A stretch of DNA of 56,678 bases from Chara braunii (lineage: Eukaryota > Streptophyta > Charophyceae > Charales > Characeae), in contig BFEA01000004.1 in the NCBI GenBank assembly GCA_003427395.1, positions 1,903,346 to 1,960,023 of the forward strand, given 5' to 3'. A program made the position numbers and the translations under genes. Below the pieces are notes generated by a model. That model did not search any database and was not told the origin of the DNA. It saw only the letters and a list, made by a program, of their open reading frames with translations. Within the stretch, counting starts at the first letter, position 1, and each line of letters begins with the position of its first letter. This document shows positions 43,511 to 54,360 of the stretch, piece after piece.

Positions 43511-45257
43511 GTGAGTTACGTAACTTCCAACCTGCCATTCCCGATCTCCACCATCTACACCTCGTATGTACCTAACGCGCTTTCCCGTCCGGCTTCACTC
43601 CCTACCTTACTGAGCCGCTTTGCCCTGTTCCTCTCATCGTTCCCCGTTCTGTTCGTGCCCGTTGTCCTTGTAGTGGCGCTCGGTCACAACGAGAAACGGC
43701 CTCCCCTCTACTCCTTCCCCTTTTTCCGACAAAGCGTCAAGTGGGTCCGCCGGGTTTGGTTAAGTCCTCCCCCTCTACTGCTAAAGGCTGACGACAGCCT
43801 CCGCCACCTCCTCCTCCGGCTCACCTTCCGCAGGAGGAGCTCACCACCGCCTCAGGCCCCCAACGGTCCACCCACACTCCCTCCTCTTTCTGCAAGTCGT
43901 TGGATCGAGGTGCGGCCCTACCACGAATCTATGACCTCGGGCCTTGAAGAGGCGGATCCAACGCAGATCCTAGTGGTAGCAACAAATCTTCAAATGAGAA
44001 CTTTGAAAAACCGAAGTGAAATAGGGTCCCATGAGAACATCCGTTGTGATAGCCCTGCCTTGCAGCCAAAGTTGCGACAGCCTCTCACTAATGTCCCACC
44101 TGCTCAGGCAGAAATCACCATCTAGTGGGTCCCAAGGGGCATGCTCACACTTAAACCTCTCACAATAGATCACGGCTGGTGAACGCGACATCCACAAAAG
44201 GCATCCTGCCACTCAGACCTTTTTTTGTCTCGTGGGTGATCACCCACGGGCCCTCATGCACGTCGAACTCCTTGGCCTCTAAGACCGGCAAAATAAAAAA
44301 ATTCCGCCAACATCCCTAACACGCGCGAACCCTTCGGTCAACTGACGGAGGTACCTGCTCAAGGTCCTCGGCCGCCGTGACGACCTCAAAAATCGGCGTT
44401 GCATCCAAGTCAAGACATGCCAACGCATAAAAGTAACAATAATAAAATAATAAAGTATCTAAAACTTTTAATCGTCAGACCACGACTATCGCGGGATAAG
44501 AAACTACTAGCATCGTTCCGACGCCTCTGACGACAAAACCAAGGGGGATAGACCCACCGAACCTTCAACCCCTCGCTCTCTTCGCGCTAACCTGATATCC
44601 CGCGTCATCGCTGCTCGATCTCGATCCCTGAATTTCTCTGATGAAAGTCCGACGTTGTAACCAATAGCGCTAGGCCCAAGGTTGAGTCTAGTTTTAAAGG
44701 ACTCCTAAATAAGCGGATATTGCGCGACACATAGATCTACCGAAATGTTCTTTAAAAAATTCACATTATTGTCGATGCCATCCTCCACACGTTCGCATAA
44801 GTCCCAGGCAAGCGCACCAATCCAGAGAGAATATATTTTTGATCCTAATTTAATCAAAATTAAAACTTGACCGGCAACCGTCGCTAACTTCACAATTGTC
44901 AAAAGAAAGAGAGATCACACGTGCGTCTTAAGTCTGCCCGCCCACATACTCCCTACTCTAGTCAACCATTTAGTCAACGTAAATCATAGATACAGGCTCG
45001 CCTCGCGTGGTATACTTAAACCTTAAACCACTTATTTTCTGTTATTTGCAAAATCCAAGGCGGATACCCTTGTAAGGGTATTTGCGCCGACAGCTTACCA
45101 GACCATATTAAGCGATGTCCTCGTCGCTTCGCAGGATAAAAAAACTATCAGTTCATCCATAATCCAATATGCTGACGAGAAAGGAACCAATCCAATTAGC
45201 CGACAGACTACCGTTTGAGGCCCCCAGCAAGCCATGCAAAACACAACTATATGGTGT

Positions 45258-45338
45258 TAGGATTCTAACCTGGGTCTCCATTGTCCTGACAGTAGGACGT
45301 CGGTGTTCTAGGCATACGTACTACAGCATAAGTTTCAG
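45258..45338 (-). tRNA. tRNA-Asp-like sequence, probable pseudogene
   Basis: On the minus strand TATGCTG and CACCATA could form a seven-pair acceptor with one mismatch. GTCCT pairs AGGAC around a loop with GTC, and GGAGACCCAGGTTAGAATCC resembles the variable and T-arm of tRNA-Asp. The anticodon loop has six bases and the T-stem is poor. The sequence is longer than a normal tRNA. I treat it as a relic or a tRNA-derived repeat. Confidence 0.25.
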
Positions 45339-45572
45339 CGGCCCTCTCAACTGTCCTCTCCTCGTTGTCCTAGATAAACGCCAACTTCTCGTTATTAAGT
45401 GTCTCATTTAGTCCCTACCCTACAAGCAGGGCCATAACTAGGGACGCGGGCCCTAACCGAGATTTTTGAAGGCATTCATTCGTCGATATTTGAAGGTCGC
45501 GAAGTGGGAGAGCCTGAAGGAGCTGATAAGAAACCCGAGAAAAGTCGGTCTCCCAACGATTCTCACAATCAA

Positions 45573-45574
<2 letters not shown>

Positions 45575-45646
<72 letters not shown>

Positions 45647-45799
45647 GACGATATATATATATATATATATATATATCTCGTCAAATAGAATATATATATA
45701 CAGTTTGTCACAGCCCCTCGTTTGTTGTCCTCTTCTCTCTCTCTGCCTACGGTTTACCAGGCAGTTCTGTTTGTAATGATATATATATATATATATATA
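45575..45799. repeat. TA microsatellite
   Basis: TA runs at about 45581-45641, 45651-45676 and 45779-45799, interrupted by short unique stretches. ORFs of Ile and Tyr over them are artefacts. Confidence 0.9.
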
Positions 45800-46545
45800 C
45801 AGGGTTGCCAGGCCGAACGTACAGAGGCCCCTAAGCTGACCCCCAAACGTTCGGGCGTTCGGGTCCCCAGAACTTGAGGGGGTTCGGACCCCGCAAAAAA
45901 ATATTTTGGCATCTACATATCACTAGTTTTTTCTAAAATGTTTTTTGTGTATTCTTTGTGATGTGAGGTATCTCCCTCTGAATTTTGAAGCGATTCTGTA
46001 GAGCCAGACAAAAATGAAAAATCCTCAAAGATGGTGGAGTCAAAACATGCTTGCCCACTCACTTATTTATTTTTTCTCTATTTTCACTTTCTGTTTTTCC
46101 TTTATTTCGGGCATGAAACAAATTATTATTTTTTAAAATTTTATTTATAGGTTCTTAATTATGTAAGATGCACATATATAAAATTTTCATGGCATTTGTC
46201 CCAACCAAACAAAAATGGAAATGAAAAATTGCCAAAGATAGCGATGTAAAAAACGTGCTCGGCCACTCAATAATTTCATTCTCGTTTTATTTTATTTTTA
46301 TTTAGTTTTAGTATTTGATTTTTATTTCAAATTTGGTAAAGAATTTGGATGTAAGGTTGAGGCAAANGTTGTTTAGTTTATTCTTCTGCATAACATATAT
46401 TGTTTTCAGATGTTTTGGAGTTTTTTTTTTTTTTTTTTTTTTNTCCGCGTTCGGCCGAACGGCCGAACGCGTCGAGAGGGGGTGCCGAACGTTCGGGCGT
46501 TCGGGTTTGGGCGTTCGGCCTATCCCGAACGCCGGCAACCCTCTG
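45800..46545. mobile_element. hAT-like non-autonomous element
   Basis: The left end CAGGGTTGCC (45800-45809) is matched by GGCAACCCT (46534-46542) at the right end. CAGGGTTGCC-type ends are usual for hAT elements. Inside both ends lie several copies of CGTTCGGG. Two single Ns stand at 46366 and 46443 beside a T run. There is no transposase frame. The left side abuts the TA microsatellite, and I find no clear 8-base target duplication. Confidence 0.5.
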
Positions 46546-46613
46546 GATCCGCTGGACCCCCTTCCTCAGGAGCAGGGGGACCAGCTGATCCGAAACATCG
46601 GACACTCACGTCA

Positions 46614-47465
46614 TTGGCGAAGGCGGTCCAGCGGATCCGGACCCTTTGTCCCCTTTCCAGAGGACATGGGGATCCGGCGTTCCGGATACTCTGGACCCCC
46701 GCACCATTATGAAAGGGGGACCGACGGATCCGTAATACCGGCGCCCCGCATCATTGACGAAGGTGGTCCAAAGGATCCGGACCACGGGATCCGTAACATC
46801 GGCACCCCGCATCATTGACGAAGGCGGTCCAAAGGATCCAGACCACAGATCCCATTTCCTGATGACACGGGGGTCCGGCATTCCGGATCCGTTGGGCCCC
46901 TGCGCCATTAGGATAGGGTGACCGGCGGATCCGGAACGTTGGGCCCCCACGTTATTGACGAAGGCGGTCCAGCAGATTCGTACCGCAAGATCCAATTTCA
47001 TGATGACGAGGGGGTTTGGCATTCCGGATCCGCTAGACCCCTGGGCCATTAAGATAGGGGGACCGGCGGATCCGGAACGTCGGGCCCTCGCGTCGTTGAC
47101 AAAGGCCGTACAGCGGATCCGGACCGCGGGATCCCCTTTCCTGATGACGTGGGGGTCCGACGTTCCGGATCCGTTGGACCCTTCGCCATTAGGATAGGGG
47201 GACCGGCGGATCCGGAACGTCAGGCCCCCACGTTGTTGACGAATGTAGTCGAGCGGATCCGGACCGTGGGATCCCCTTTCCTGATGACGCAGGGGTCCGG
47301 CGTTCTAGATCTGCTAGACCCCTGTTCCATTAGGATAGGGTGACCGGCAGATTCGGAACGCTGGACCCAAGAGCCATTAGGAAAGGGGGCTCGGTGGATC
47401 CGGAACGCCGGACCCTAGCGCCATTACAAAAAGGGGGTCTGGCCTTCCGGATCCGCTAGACCCTT
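46614..47465. repeat. tandem satellite, period 140-141 bp
   Basis: Units start with TTGACGAAGGCGGTCCA at about 46614, 46754, 46955, 47096 and 47236, plus a short partial unit at 46815. Each has several GGATCC or GGATCCG words and CCATTAGGATAGGGG. Period 141 is 47 codons, which keeps frames open on both strands. The resulting peptides (GSGSAGPP-like) are by-products. Confidence 0.85.
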
Positions 47466-47563
47466 CGTTGGTCTTGTTCGTTTCATTGTGTCTGACTGAC
47501 AAGGTGTTCTTCATGTTGCACAATCATGTTTGGTGATTGTTTTGTTCTTTGTTGTGTATCTCT

Positions 47564-48181
47564 TCAGGAAAAGTTGTTACTTCGACCTTCGTCTCTGATA
47601 ACTGTGCGTACGGTAGACCTAAGATATACAACGACAAACTTTGAGCTCTTGATTGGGCTGGTGGTCTTCATAATCCGGGTCGTGGAGTCGTCGTCTTCTT
47701 GAGCGATGACAACGGTGGGAGTTGGTATTGCTGCGGAGGGGTTGAGAAATCTGAGGCGGGGAGGACTAACTACGACGGGAGGAAGTTTAGGACCTTCTTC
47801 CTTACGTCTATCTATGACAACACAGGGAAAAATTGGGTCAGGAAAGACAAGAAGGTCTCTCTTGACCTTCGGCACTTCCAAGTCTACTGTGTCAATACTT
47901 TCTCCATGAAAGCATTTGACGTGCGTGAAAACGACACAGAGTTCTGAATGCTGCCTTCGGAATAGTTCCTCTCCAAAACCAATGGCTACCGCGTTACTGG
48001 CTCTTTGCCCATCGTCAACAATGTTTTTCTGCTCGGCAGACCTTTGGTCCAGTTCAACAGCCCGACGGACCAACTGGTGTGTGTTGTTATGCGTTACAGA
48101 TAACAGTTCTCGAAGCTGCTTGTTGCCCAACAAGTCGACTGTGCTTTCGTGCCTTTTGAGGCGGGTCCCAAACGACGCCAA
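47564..48181 (-). CDS. unknown 205-residue ORF
   Basis: Open on the minus strand with a Met start. It has a helical N-terminal half (LLGNKQLRELL, then HQLVRRAVELDQR) and a proline-rich end. No family recognised. It lies opposite to the plus-strand element that follows, so it may belong to a different repeat or be spurious. Frames on the plus strand here are shorter. Confidence 0.3.
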   Translation of the reverse strand: MASFGTRLKRHESTVDLLGNKQLRELLSVTHNNTHQLVRRAVELDQRSAEQKNIVDDGQRASNAVAIGFGEELFRRQHSELCVVFTHVKCFHGESIDTVDLEVPKVKRDLLVFPDPIFPCVVIDRRKEEGPKLPPVVVSPPRLRFLNPSAAIPTPTVVIAQEDDDSTTRIMKTTSPIKSSKFVVVYLRSTVRTVIRDEGRSNNFS

Positions 48182-48224
48182 GATCTGTCAGTCAGAATGG
48201 GTGCGAAGTGGAAACAGTTAACGA

Positions 48225-48956
48225 TTGACCCTCCTCCACCAAATGCGTGTCCAGAGTCTTTCGGCTTCAGCCTCGCCCTCACAGCGGCAAGCTCAGAACT
48301 TGGCCGAGCACTCCAGCGAGGCTATAAAATACGACGACTATGTTATGCGCCGCCAGGCTAGTCCCCAAAATTGTTTCCAGGGAGGTACAAGTGTTGTCGA
48401 TGAAGAGGAAGAGAAGGGTGAAGAGGGAGATCGTGGTGGTGAGGAGGATGACGAGGGCAATGAAGGAGATGTGGATGGTGAAAACAACAACATAGACAAC
48501 GACGAAGACGTTGGTGATGAAGAAGTCAAAGAGAATCGCTTCTCCCAATATGAGCACCGACGCAAGGACAACAATGCACAAGAGTGACATGGTGATGTCG
48601 ACTACGGCGTTGGTGATGCAAACGCCTTTGGTGGCCAGCTTGCAAACTCCCATAAAGTGTCGCAGTTGCATAACCAGACGAAGGGTGGGCGAGACACACA
48701 AGGCTCAAAGGGAAAGAGAAAGAGGGGAGAAATATCTCTCTCTCCTTCGAGTCAAAAGCAACAAGCAAGGGTTGTCGCCGTCAATGAGGCTCGCGGAGCG
48801 TTGACTACATCCCAGGAAGTGCGGGCTCCTCGGAAAACTGGCGAGGGGGAGCTGAACTGCCAGTCATGGCGGCGGCCGTGTCGACGGAAAGAAAAATCGC
48901 AAAAGATGAGGTCACAAGAGTTGCAGGGTTCAGGGGAGTGGGGTTGCACCGATTGA
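48225..48956 (+). pseudogene. acidic and basic N-terminal part of the 48-54 kb element
   Basis: One plus-strand frame with a single TGA at 48585-48587. The first part is acidic (EEEEKGEEGD, then EEDDEGNEGD and NDEDVGDEE). The second has a basic cluster KGKRKRGE, which could be a nuclear localisation signal. It leads into the block with the ParB-like word. I do not recognise a fold. Confidence 0.4.
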
Positions 48957-50060
48957 TCTGCATGACATTGTGGGCGGACACGAAAGGCGAATCATGCAGG
49001 CCGAATTTTTCGAAAGGGACCCTGCAGAGTTCAATTGGTATGCCGCTTGTGGTCAGCATACCTCCGAGGCCAACAATTGGTAGCAAAGGGTTCCGCCGCT
49101 GTCAAAATCTATGGCCTCCGGGCGTACTCTAAAGTGTGAGTCCTTTACTTCGAAGATGACCAAACTTTAGGGTACTTCAATGTTTCCGCCTTCGACAACA
49201 CACGGGAGAATCACGCCATAATGTTGTCCTTCCAAGACGTGCGTGATATAAGGCAATGGTGGATCGATAACGAGAAAATCAAAGCCCCCAAAGCTAATGT
49301 CAATGACAAGAACGATGTTGTTGTTGCGCACCAGAAGAAGTGGCAAGACTTCATAAAGGCCTCAATGGGAAAGGCGTGAGACAAGGCGTTTGTGAAGTAG
49401 GTGATCAAGAACAAGTGCAGTAAGGACCGGAGTAATAAACTCTGGGGGTACATGAACCTCGCCAGATCAACCGACATTGTGTGGCGACTGGTGGAGAGGT
49501 TCTTCGCAATGCTCAAGGAGCGAAGACTGCTTATTTGGAATGGCAAGATCCCACTTGACATGCCAAGGAGGATGGAGGGGTTTCTCCCAGGTGATAGCAA
49601 TGAACGTCAAAGTCAAATATGTAGTGAGAGAGAAGTCGCGCTGCTCCTGCTCATGAAAGGGAAGGTGATAGCAATGAACGTCAAAGTCATGCCTCCAAAG
49701 GTGAATACAGAGTGCCTCCTCGATATCATGCGCAAAAAGAGATACGTGGTTCGCATGTTCAACTACGTTGTGTTCCGCGCCGAGGGAAGGGTGAATGAGG
49801 ATTGGAACGACAATTTTTTCATGTCGTACAAGGACTTCGAAGAAATGTTGGGTCGAACGGGCTTTGCACAACAGAATGGGAGAAGGAACAAGAGAAGTTA
49901 TAAAGCAACAAGGTGAAGATGGTTCCTCGACGACTTGGTGGAGTGAAAGAGGCGAGACAAAAAGTGGGTTTAGGACATACAGAAGCAATGTACAAGAAGA
50001 CTCCGTTTCACTTCAAGGTCTTCATCTACACAGTCATTGAGAAGCTCAATATACTTTGAG
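48940..50060 (+). pseudogene. central part with ParB-box-like word
   Basis: Several plus-strand frames joined by shifts. One reads DLHDIVGGHERRIMQAEFFE and, a few residues on, NWYAACGQHTSEAN. A GGHERR...A word followed by a CGQHT-x-EA word recalls the ParB/Srx-type nuclease fold, but only weakly. The next part (VLYFEDDQTLGYFNVSAFDN, 49140-49200) continues in frame 3. The longest open piece is 49401-49916 (171 codons) with LWGYMNLARSTDIVWRLVER and MPRRMEGFLPGD. After a shift, EARQKVGLGHTEAMYKKTPF follows at 49950-50030. A single long polyprotein is likely. The function of this part is unknown. Confidence 0.45.
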
Positions 50061-50128
50061 CGGAGGTGAAATGAATTGCCTTTAGCGCACAACATCTTGC
50101 CTAGGACAAACTCGGTAGACAGACGATA

Positions 50129-51040
50129 TTGCGTTCGATATACATGCGATCAACTAAAGTATTGGCAGCGCCCGACGACATCGTCGCTTCCGCGCAGAAA
50201 ATGGCATACAATGCTGTCATCGTAGATATCTCACCCACCAATTTGAGCACTCCATGGACCTTGGAGGACTTTGATGCGCTCCACAAAATGATGACTAAGT
50301 ATTGTGGCCAGAATTGGGTCCTCTTCTTTTTTGCGCGCAGAAGATGCAAAGTAATGTCGTGCGTCACATATTTTGTTGGGAGGACGTCGAAGTCATCCCT
50401 GGGATCTGAAAACGATTTGATAGGCCCTCCAATAATGTGACAAAGTACGGTAACATCACAACGACGATACGAAACATGATGGTCATTGTCATGCATGCGG
50501 ATGGAGGGGATCTAAGCAAAGTTTTTGTCGCACCACGAGTTGGCAATGACTTCGCAGAAGTGCATGTCCGTGGAGAAGAAGTTTGGGAAGTGCCTCGGAA
50601 AACATGGTGGCATTGACGGCAACGAAAGTGTTATGTATTCCATGTGGAAGCGCGAACCTGGCAAGTTGCGTTCCTTATGTAGCTCGTTCATCGGAGCGGC
50701 GGAAGGTGTACTTTTGTTGGGAAGGGCACACGCAGGACTCGAGTGGAACTTCTTGCGTGCAAGCAACAATGTCATTGCATGTGACCAGTCAGCCAATGAC
50801 ATTGCGCACTTTATAAAGTTCGTCGACATACTCGTCAAGGAAGAGAGATTCGGTTGTGGACTCGAGAAGCCACATTGCACACATCCCAACAACAGGGATA
50901 TGTACCACAAGTTGAGACCCAAAAGACTTAAGTTGTGGGAACACCGTTCCACGATGCGCCCCAAGGACGTTTTGATGGGCATTACATCTATAAGAAAGCA
51001 AAGGCGACAGAGGCCCCTAAACATTATCATAGTGCTCTGA
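50129..51040 (+). pseudogene. N4/N6 DNA-methyltransferase-like domain, frame-broken
   Basis: In the first frame (50129-50440) the word AVIVDISPTNLSTPW is followed by TLEDFDALHKMM and NWVLFFFA. The layout is that of motif IV (a DPPY-type catalytic word, here changed) and the next strand of site-specific DNA methyltransferases. In the second frame (50525-51040) AHAGLEWNFLRASNNVIACD, then QSANDIAHFIKFV resembles motif I, the SAM-binding turn and acidic strand end. Motif IV before motif I is the beta-type order of PF01555-like enzymes. The DPPY is not intact and the FxGxG is replaced, so this copy is inactive, or my reading is wrong. Confidence 0.45.
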
Positions 51041-51159
51041 CCCCGGTGCCTTTAGGATTTTTGTTGCTCGTTGCAAGATCCTGAAGTTCGATTTTCACAA
51101 AGAGGAAATTAACATTCAAGGACTATGCAGAGTTCGCAAGAACATGTGAAAGGTTTAAC

Positions 51160-52473
51160 ATGGTCGACAACGAGGAAGACTCCTCCGACTCCGGGCTCGA
51201 TATGAGAATCGACAGTGATGCAACTAGCTGGCGTGGTCAAGGTGTTGTCGTGGAGCACGACGGCAAGTATCCTGGACGTCGCATGACACAAGCACACGAA
51301 GATGGAACCACCCGATCAGAGGGATGCTCGAACCCGCCACCCGCATACAGTGTAGCCTCAATGGTGGACCGGGTTGTATGTACGCCTATGGATGCAGAGA
51401 CTGGAATGTGCCACGCAAATGAAGACGATGAGCTTAATATACTTGATGAGGCGACGAAGTCGGCACCAGGCTTGATATACTTGATTAGGCGACGAAGTCG
51501 GCACCAGGCGATTTAATTCCTCCCGACTTCTGTGTGCACCAAAGCACTATGTATTTCTTGGAGGACAAGCACGCCCGCATTAGTGAGGACAAGTAGGGTC
51601 ATGATATCCTCCGGCATAATGGCATTTTTGAGTCATGCATCCAAGGTGGGAAGTGGAAGATGACAGTGAAATACAAGACCAGTTGGAAGACAGTTGGCCG
51701 CATAGCGAAGGATATTCGGTCGAAAACGACGGAGCAACAATTCTATACCGCGTGCAGGTTGAGAACCCCGGGGAGAGTGATACCGCCATCAACCTAAAGG
51801 CGAATATTTGTTCCATGTCTTGCGAGTCACTCAACAGTTGGAGTACATTGGCAAGTTTTACACTCTACGCACGAGCCCTTCTCGTGGATCAATAGACTGG
51901 AAGGTCAACCACACTGCGGATTTGAGGATCGAGCGCACGGAGGTGAACTCCCTAAAAGATGTTGTGGTTGTGTCCGCGCTGGCTACAGGGAACACGAAGG
52001 GTGAGCAAAGGGAAGATGACGGGACCACGTCTGGCGTGAAGGCTCCATTGATTCCGGAGGTGGGAAAAATGTTCGCAGGCAAAATGTTCGCTATAGCCAT
52101 CTCGGTCGCCACGGGAGATACATCAGAAGGTGTACATGTGTCAATCAACAAACCGTCATATGTGAGTGTCATGTACGAGAGTCCCCTCATGACAGGCGCT
52201 GCAATGGAAGGCAGATCAGAGATGGAGTCCGAGTCCGCTGTTGGGATGAGCGTCACAAGAATGTCGTTGCATTCGCCCTCATACACTAATAAAGGTGATG
52301 CACACTACACAACAACACCAAAGGGAGGGGCTGCATGGGATGGTGAGAAGGGCGGGAATGCAGAGGGGTCTCATCATTCTCGCAATCTTGAGAACATGAC
52401 CACGAACGACGAGGATGGGGTCGAAGGTGGAAAGGGCGTGGTCGATTCCACACGTGTGGAACATGAGGGGTGA
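51160..52473 (+). pseudogene. downstream ORF pieces of the same element
   Basis: Three plus-strand frames (51160-51516, about 51661-51780, 51808-52473). The middle piece KYKTSWKTVGRIAKDI continues, after a shift, as LRVTQQLEYIGKFYTLRTSP and WKVNHTADLRIERTEVNSLK. The last 130 residues are Gly/Thr/Ser-rich and low in complexity, ending at a TGA at 52471. A 38-bp tandem duplication (51441-51478 and 51479-51509, CGACGAAGTCGGCACCAGGC) breaks the first frame. No family recognised. Confidence 0.4.
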
Positions 52474-53231
52474 GGCAGATAATTGACTCGAGGGAAATCC
52501 TCCTCGCAAGAATTGCAATGTTTTATTTGCTTGTTTGTATATAGTTGTGTTGTTTACTCATCTGTTTTTATTTTATTTGAAACGCATTATCCGTGGGTCA
52601 TTTAGTATATTGCAACTCATTGCATGAAATTCATTTATAAATATTTGACTTTACGTAAGTGTCTTGTTCGTTTTGTTTTTTTTTCGCTTTTTTTTTCCGA
52701 TTTTTTTTCTTTTGTTAAAACTTGTTCAATATAAGTTTTTTGGATTTGCCCGCTTCGTTGTTTACAAAACATTGTGTGGTCAACATGAGTGAGTGGTAGT
52801 ATGCATGTGTGTCTCTCTCTATTCGTCGAGAAGTGGCGGTGTGTATGTGCATGTATGCCTTGAGGTACCAAAGAGGGTAGGAGTTATGATTGATTGATTG
52901 AGTACATCAATGTTGTCTATGTAAGTGTAATATTAGAGAAATATTAATGATATATTTTGAATACATCGTATCCCTTGATCATGTTATGGTGAGGCACTTG
53001 CCCATGTACAAGGATCTCACCCCTCTTTCCCCCCCTCCGTACCTCCCCCAACCGTCTTTTGCAACCCCGTCAATGTCGTCTTCATCGTGATTGTCGTGTG
53101 CAGTGCAAATTACAACAACGGATGCAAAAAAATGCATTAGAGGGTAGACAATGTGCCTCGCAACATTGTCCTTATCAGAGAAGGAGATGAAAGCATTGTC
53201 GCATATCATCTAGGAATACGGGAATAAGTTT
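52474..53231. other. AT-rich non-coding stretch
   Basis: T-rich between 52660 and 52740, with no frame of interest. It may be the end of one gene and the leader of the protease gene, or an intron. Confidence 0.45.
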
Positions 53232-53942
53232 CCAATGGCGAGCACACACGATCATTGGACGAACGAAGTATTGAAGCTCACTCGAGACAATTTCCTTTTA
53301 CTGGTCGTCGAACGAAAGTGGTTAAATGACAACGTCGTCAATTTATATTTAAACCTCATCACACCAGATAACTGGTGTAGAATCACGCAGAGAATGAAAC
53401 CGTGATCAGAACAGAAAAAGGTCGCATTCCTAGAATATCGGTGGTGAGCTAATGTTTTTGTCGCATTCCTATAATATTGGTGATAAACTCATTTTTCTTT
53501 GTCTAACTTTTCGACAGCGAAATAAGGTATTGAGAGCGAGAGGTGCAGTATTGGTAAAAAAAACTCATAATAAGTGACATGGACTTGATCATTGCCCATT
53601 TCCATATCGCACACATGAACCACTAGATCCTCGTCGTGGTTGACTTCAGAAGGAGGAAATTCGAATTTTACGACTCTGTTAACCCCGACATGGAATTGGC
53701 AAAAAAAGTGACTGGTGAGTTTGCGAAGTTTCTATTTGAAAGATCGATTGAGCAAGGCAAAGAGGTGGATACAAAACCCTTCAATTACATATGGAACGTA
53801 GAGGGCGTTCTAAACAACATGACACGAACGAATGTGGAGTTTTCATGCTCACATACGCATCCCTCTTGACAAGGGGTCACCTTCCACCTTTCTCTTTCAT
53901 CGCTGACACAATACGCCATCGATTGGTTTTTGACACAGTATG
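53232..53942 (+). pseudogene. Ulp1/SENP-like cysteine protease, broken
   Basis: The first block reads LTRDNFLLL and KWLNDNVVNLYLNLI (53276-53350), the WLND substrate-binding motif of C48 proteases. The second reads LIIAHFHIAHMNH (catalytic His 53621-53623), where the usual next Trp is a TAG stop (53624). Then come ILVVVDFRRRKFEFYDS (catalytic Asp 53672-53674) and LAKKVTGEFAKFL. After one frame shift follows KQHDTNECGVF, with Gln 53815-53817 and the catalytic Cys 53833-53835. All four active-site residues are kept. Between the blocks a GTGAGC...TTCGACAG stretch (53444-53516) could be an intron. Host Ulp1 enzymes cut SUMO; transposon-borne relatives are common in plants and have unknown roles. 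Confidence 0.85.
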
Positions 53943-54183
53943 ATTACATGCAAACGGATGTGGGTGACATGAAATTGTTTATCACAAAAACAGTGCATAG
54001 AAGATGGTAAACATTGCTCCGTACACCCAAACCTTGAATTTCAAATGTTTTTTTCACCCAAAATCACAATGAAAATAATAATTTCAATTTCGTTCAAAAA
54101 ATATAAAATATTTGTTTTAACGAAATCGTTGTTGTAGAATTGGAGTGTTCTACATGTAGATGATCGTTCAAATCTACACGGTA

Positions 54184-54360
54184 CTTATGGCGGGAGTGTC
54201 CAGCCTCCAAGCGGATCTTCAAATTGTGGGAACATCAGTGGAGGGAGTTCAGGGGTCATGGCGTGGAAGGGAGTGAGCAATGGGTGTTGCTGGGTTTTCT
54301 TTCCCCCAATGTAAGTGAATGCAGAGGGTGGGGCTACGTCGCGAATGTGGTCAGAGGCCT
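54184..54360 (+). pseudogene. LINE ORF2 zf-RVT tail fragment
   Basis: One frame reads RYLWRECPASKRIFKLWEHQ, then WVLLGFLSPNV and LICEMIG. These are the last zinc ligands and the Trp-rich segment of a LINE polyprotein. The downstream A-rich words near 55076 and 55100 could be the remains of its tail. Confidence 0.6.

Larger units (their letters stand above)
39040..45210. repeat. right copy of the 6.2-kb repeat unit (LTR-like)
   Basis: Colinear with 28,840-35,130. Near the end both copies carry GATACCCT..AGGGTAT and the GCGACG...CGTCGC hairpin; here the latter is GCGATG...CGTCGC, a G-T pair in plus-strand RNA. Both units stop being alike just after CCAATCCAATTA (near 35,125 and 45,205). The length agrees within about 120 bases. 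Confidence 0.7.

Noticed and set aside
43466-44125. 219-codon plus-strand ORF in the right 6-kb unit
   Set aside because: The colinear left unit has no matching frame, the composition is that of C-rich repeat DNA, and no motif is seen.
46315-47197. Plus- and minus-strand ORFs in the satellite
   Set aside because: They are explained by the near-47-codon period of the tandem repeat and contain an N.
49401-49916. Transposase
   Set aside because: I looked for a DDE layout in the 171-codon frame and its neighbours and could not place one.
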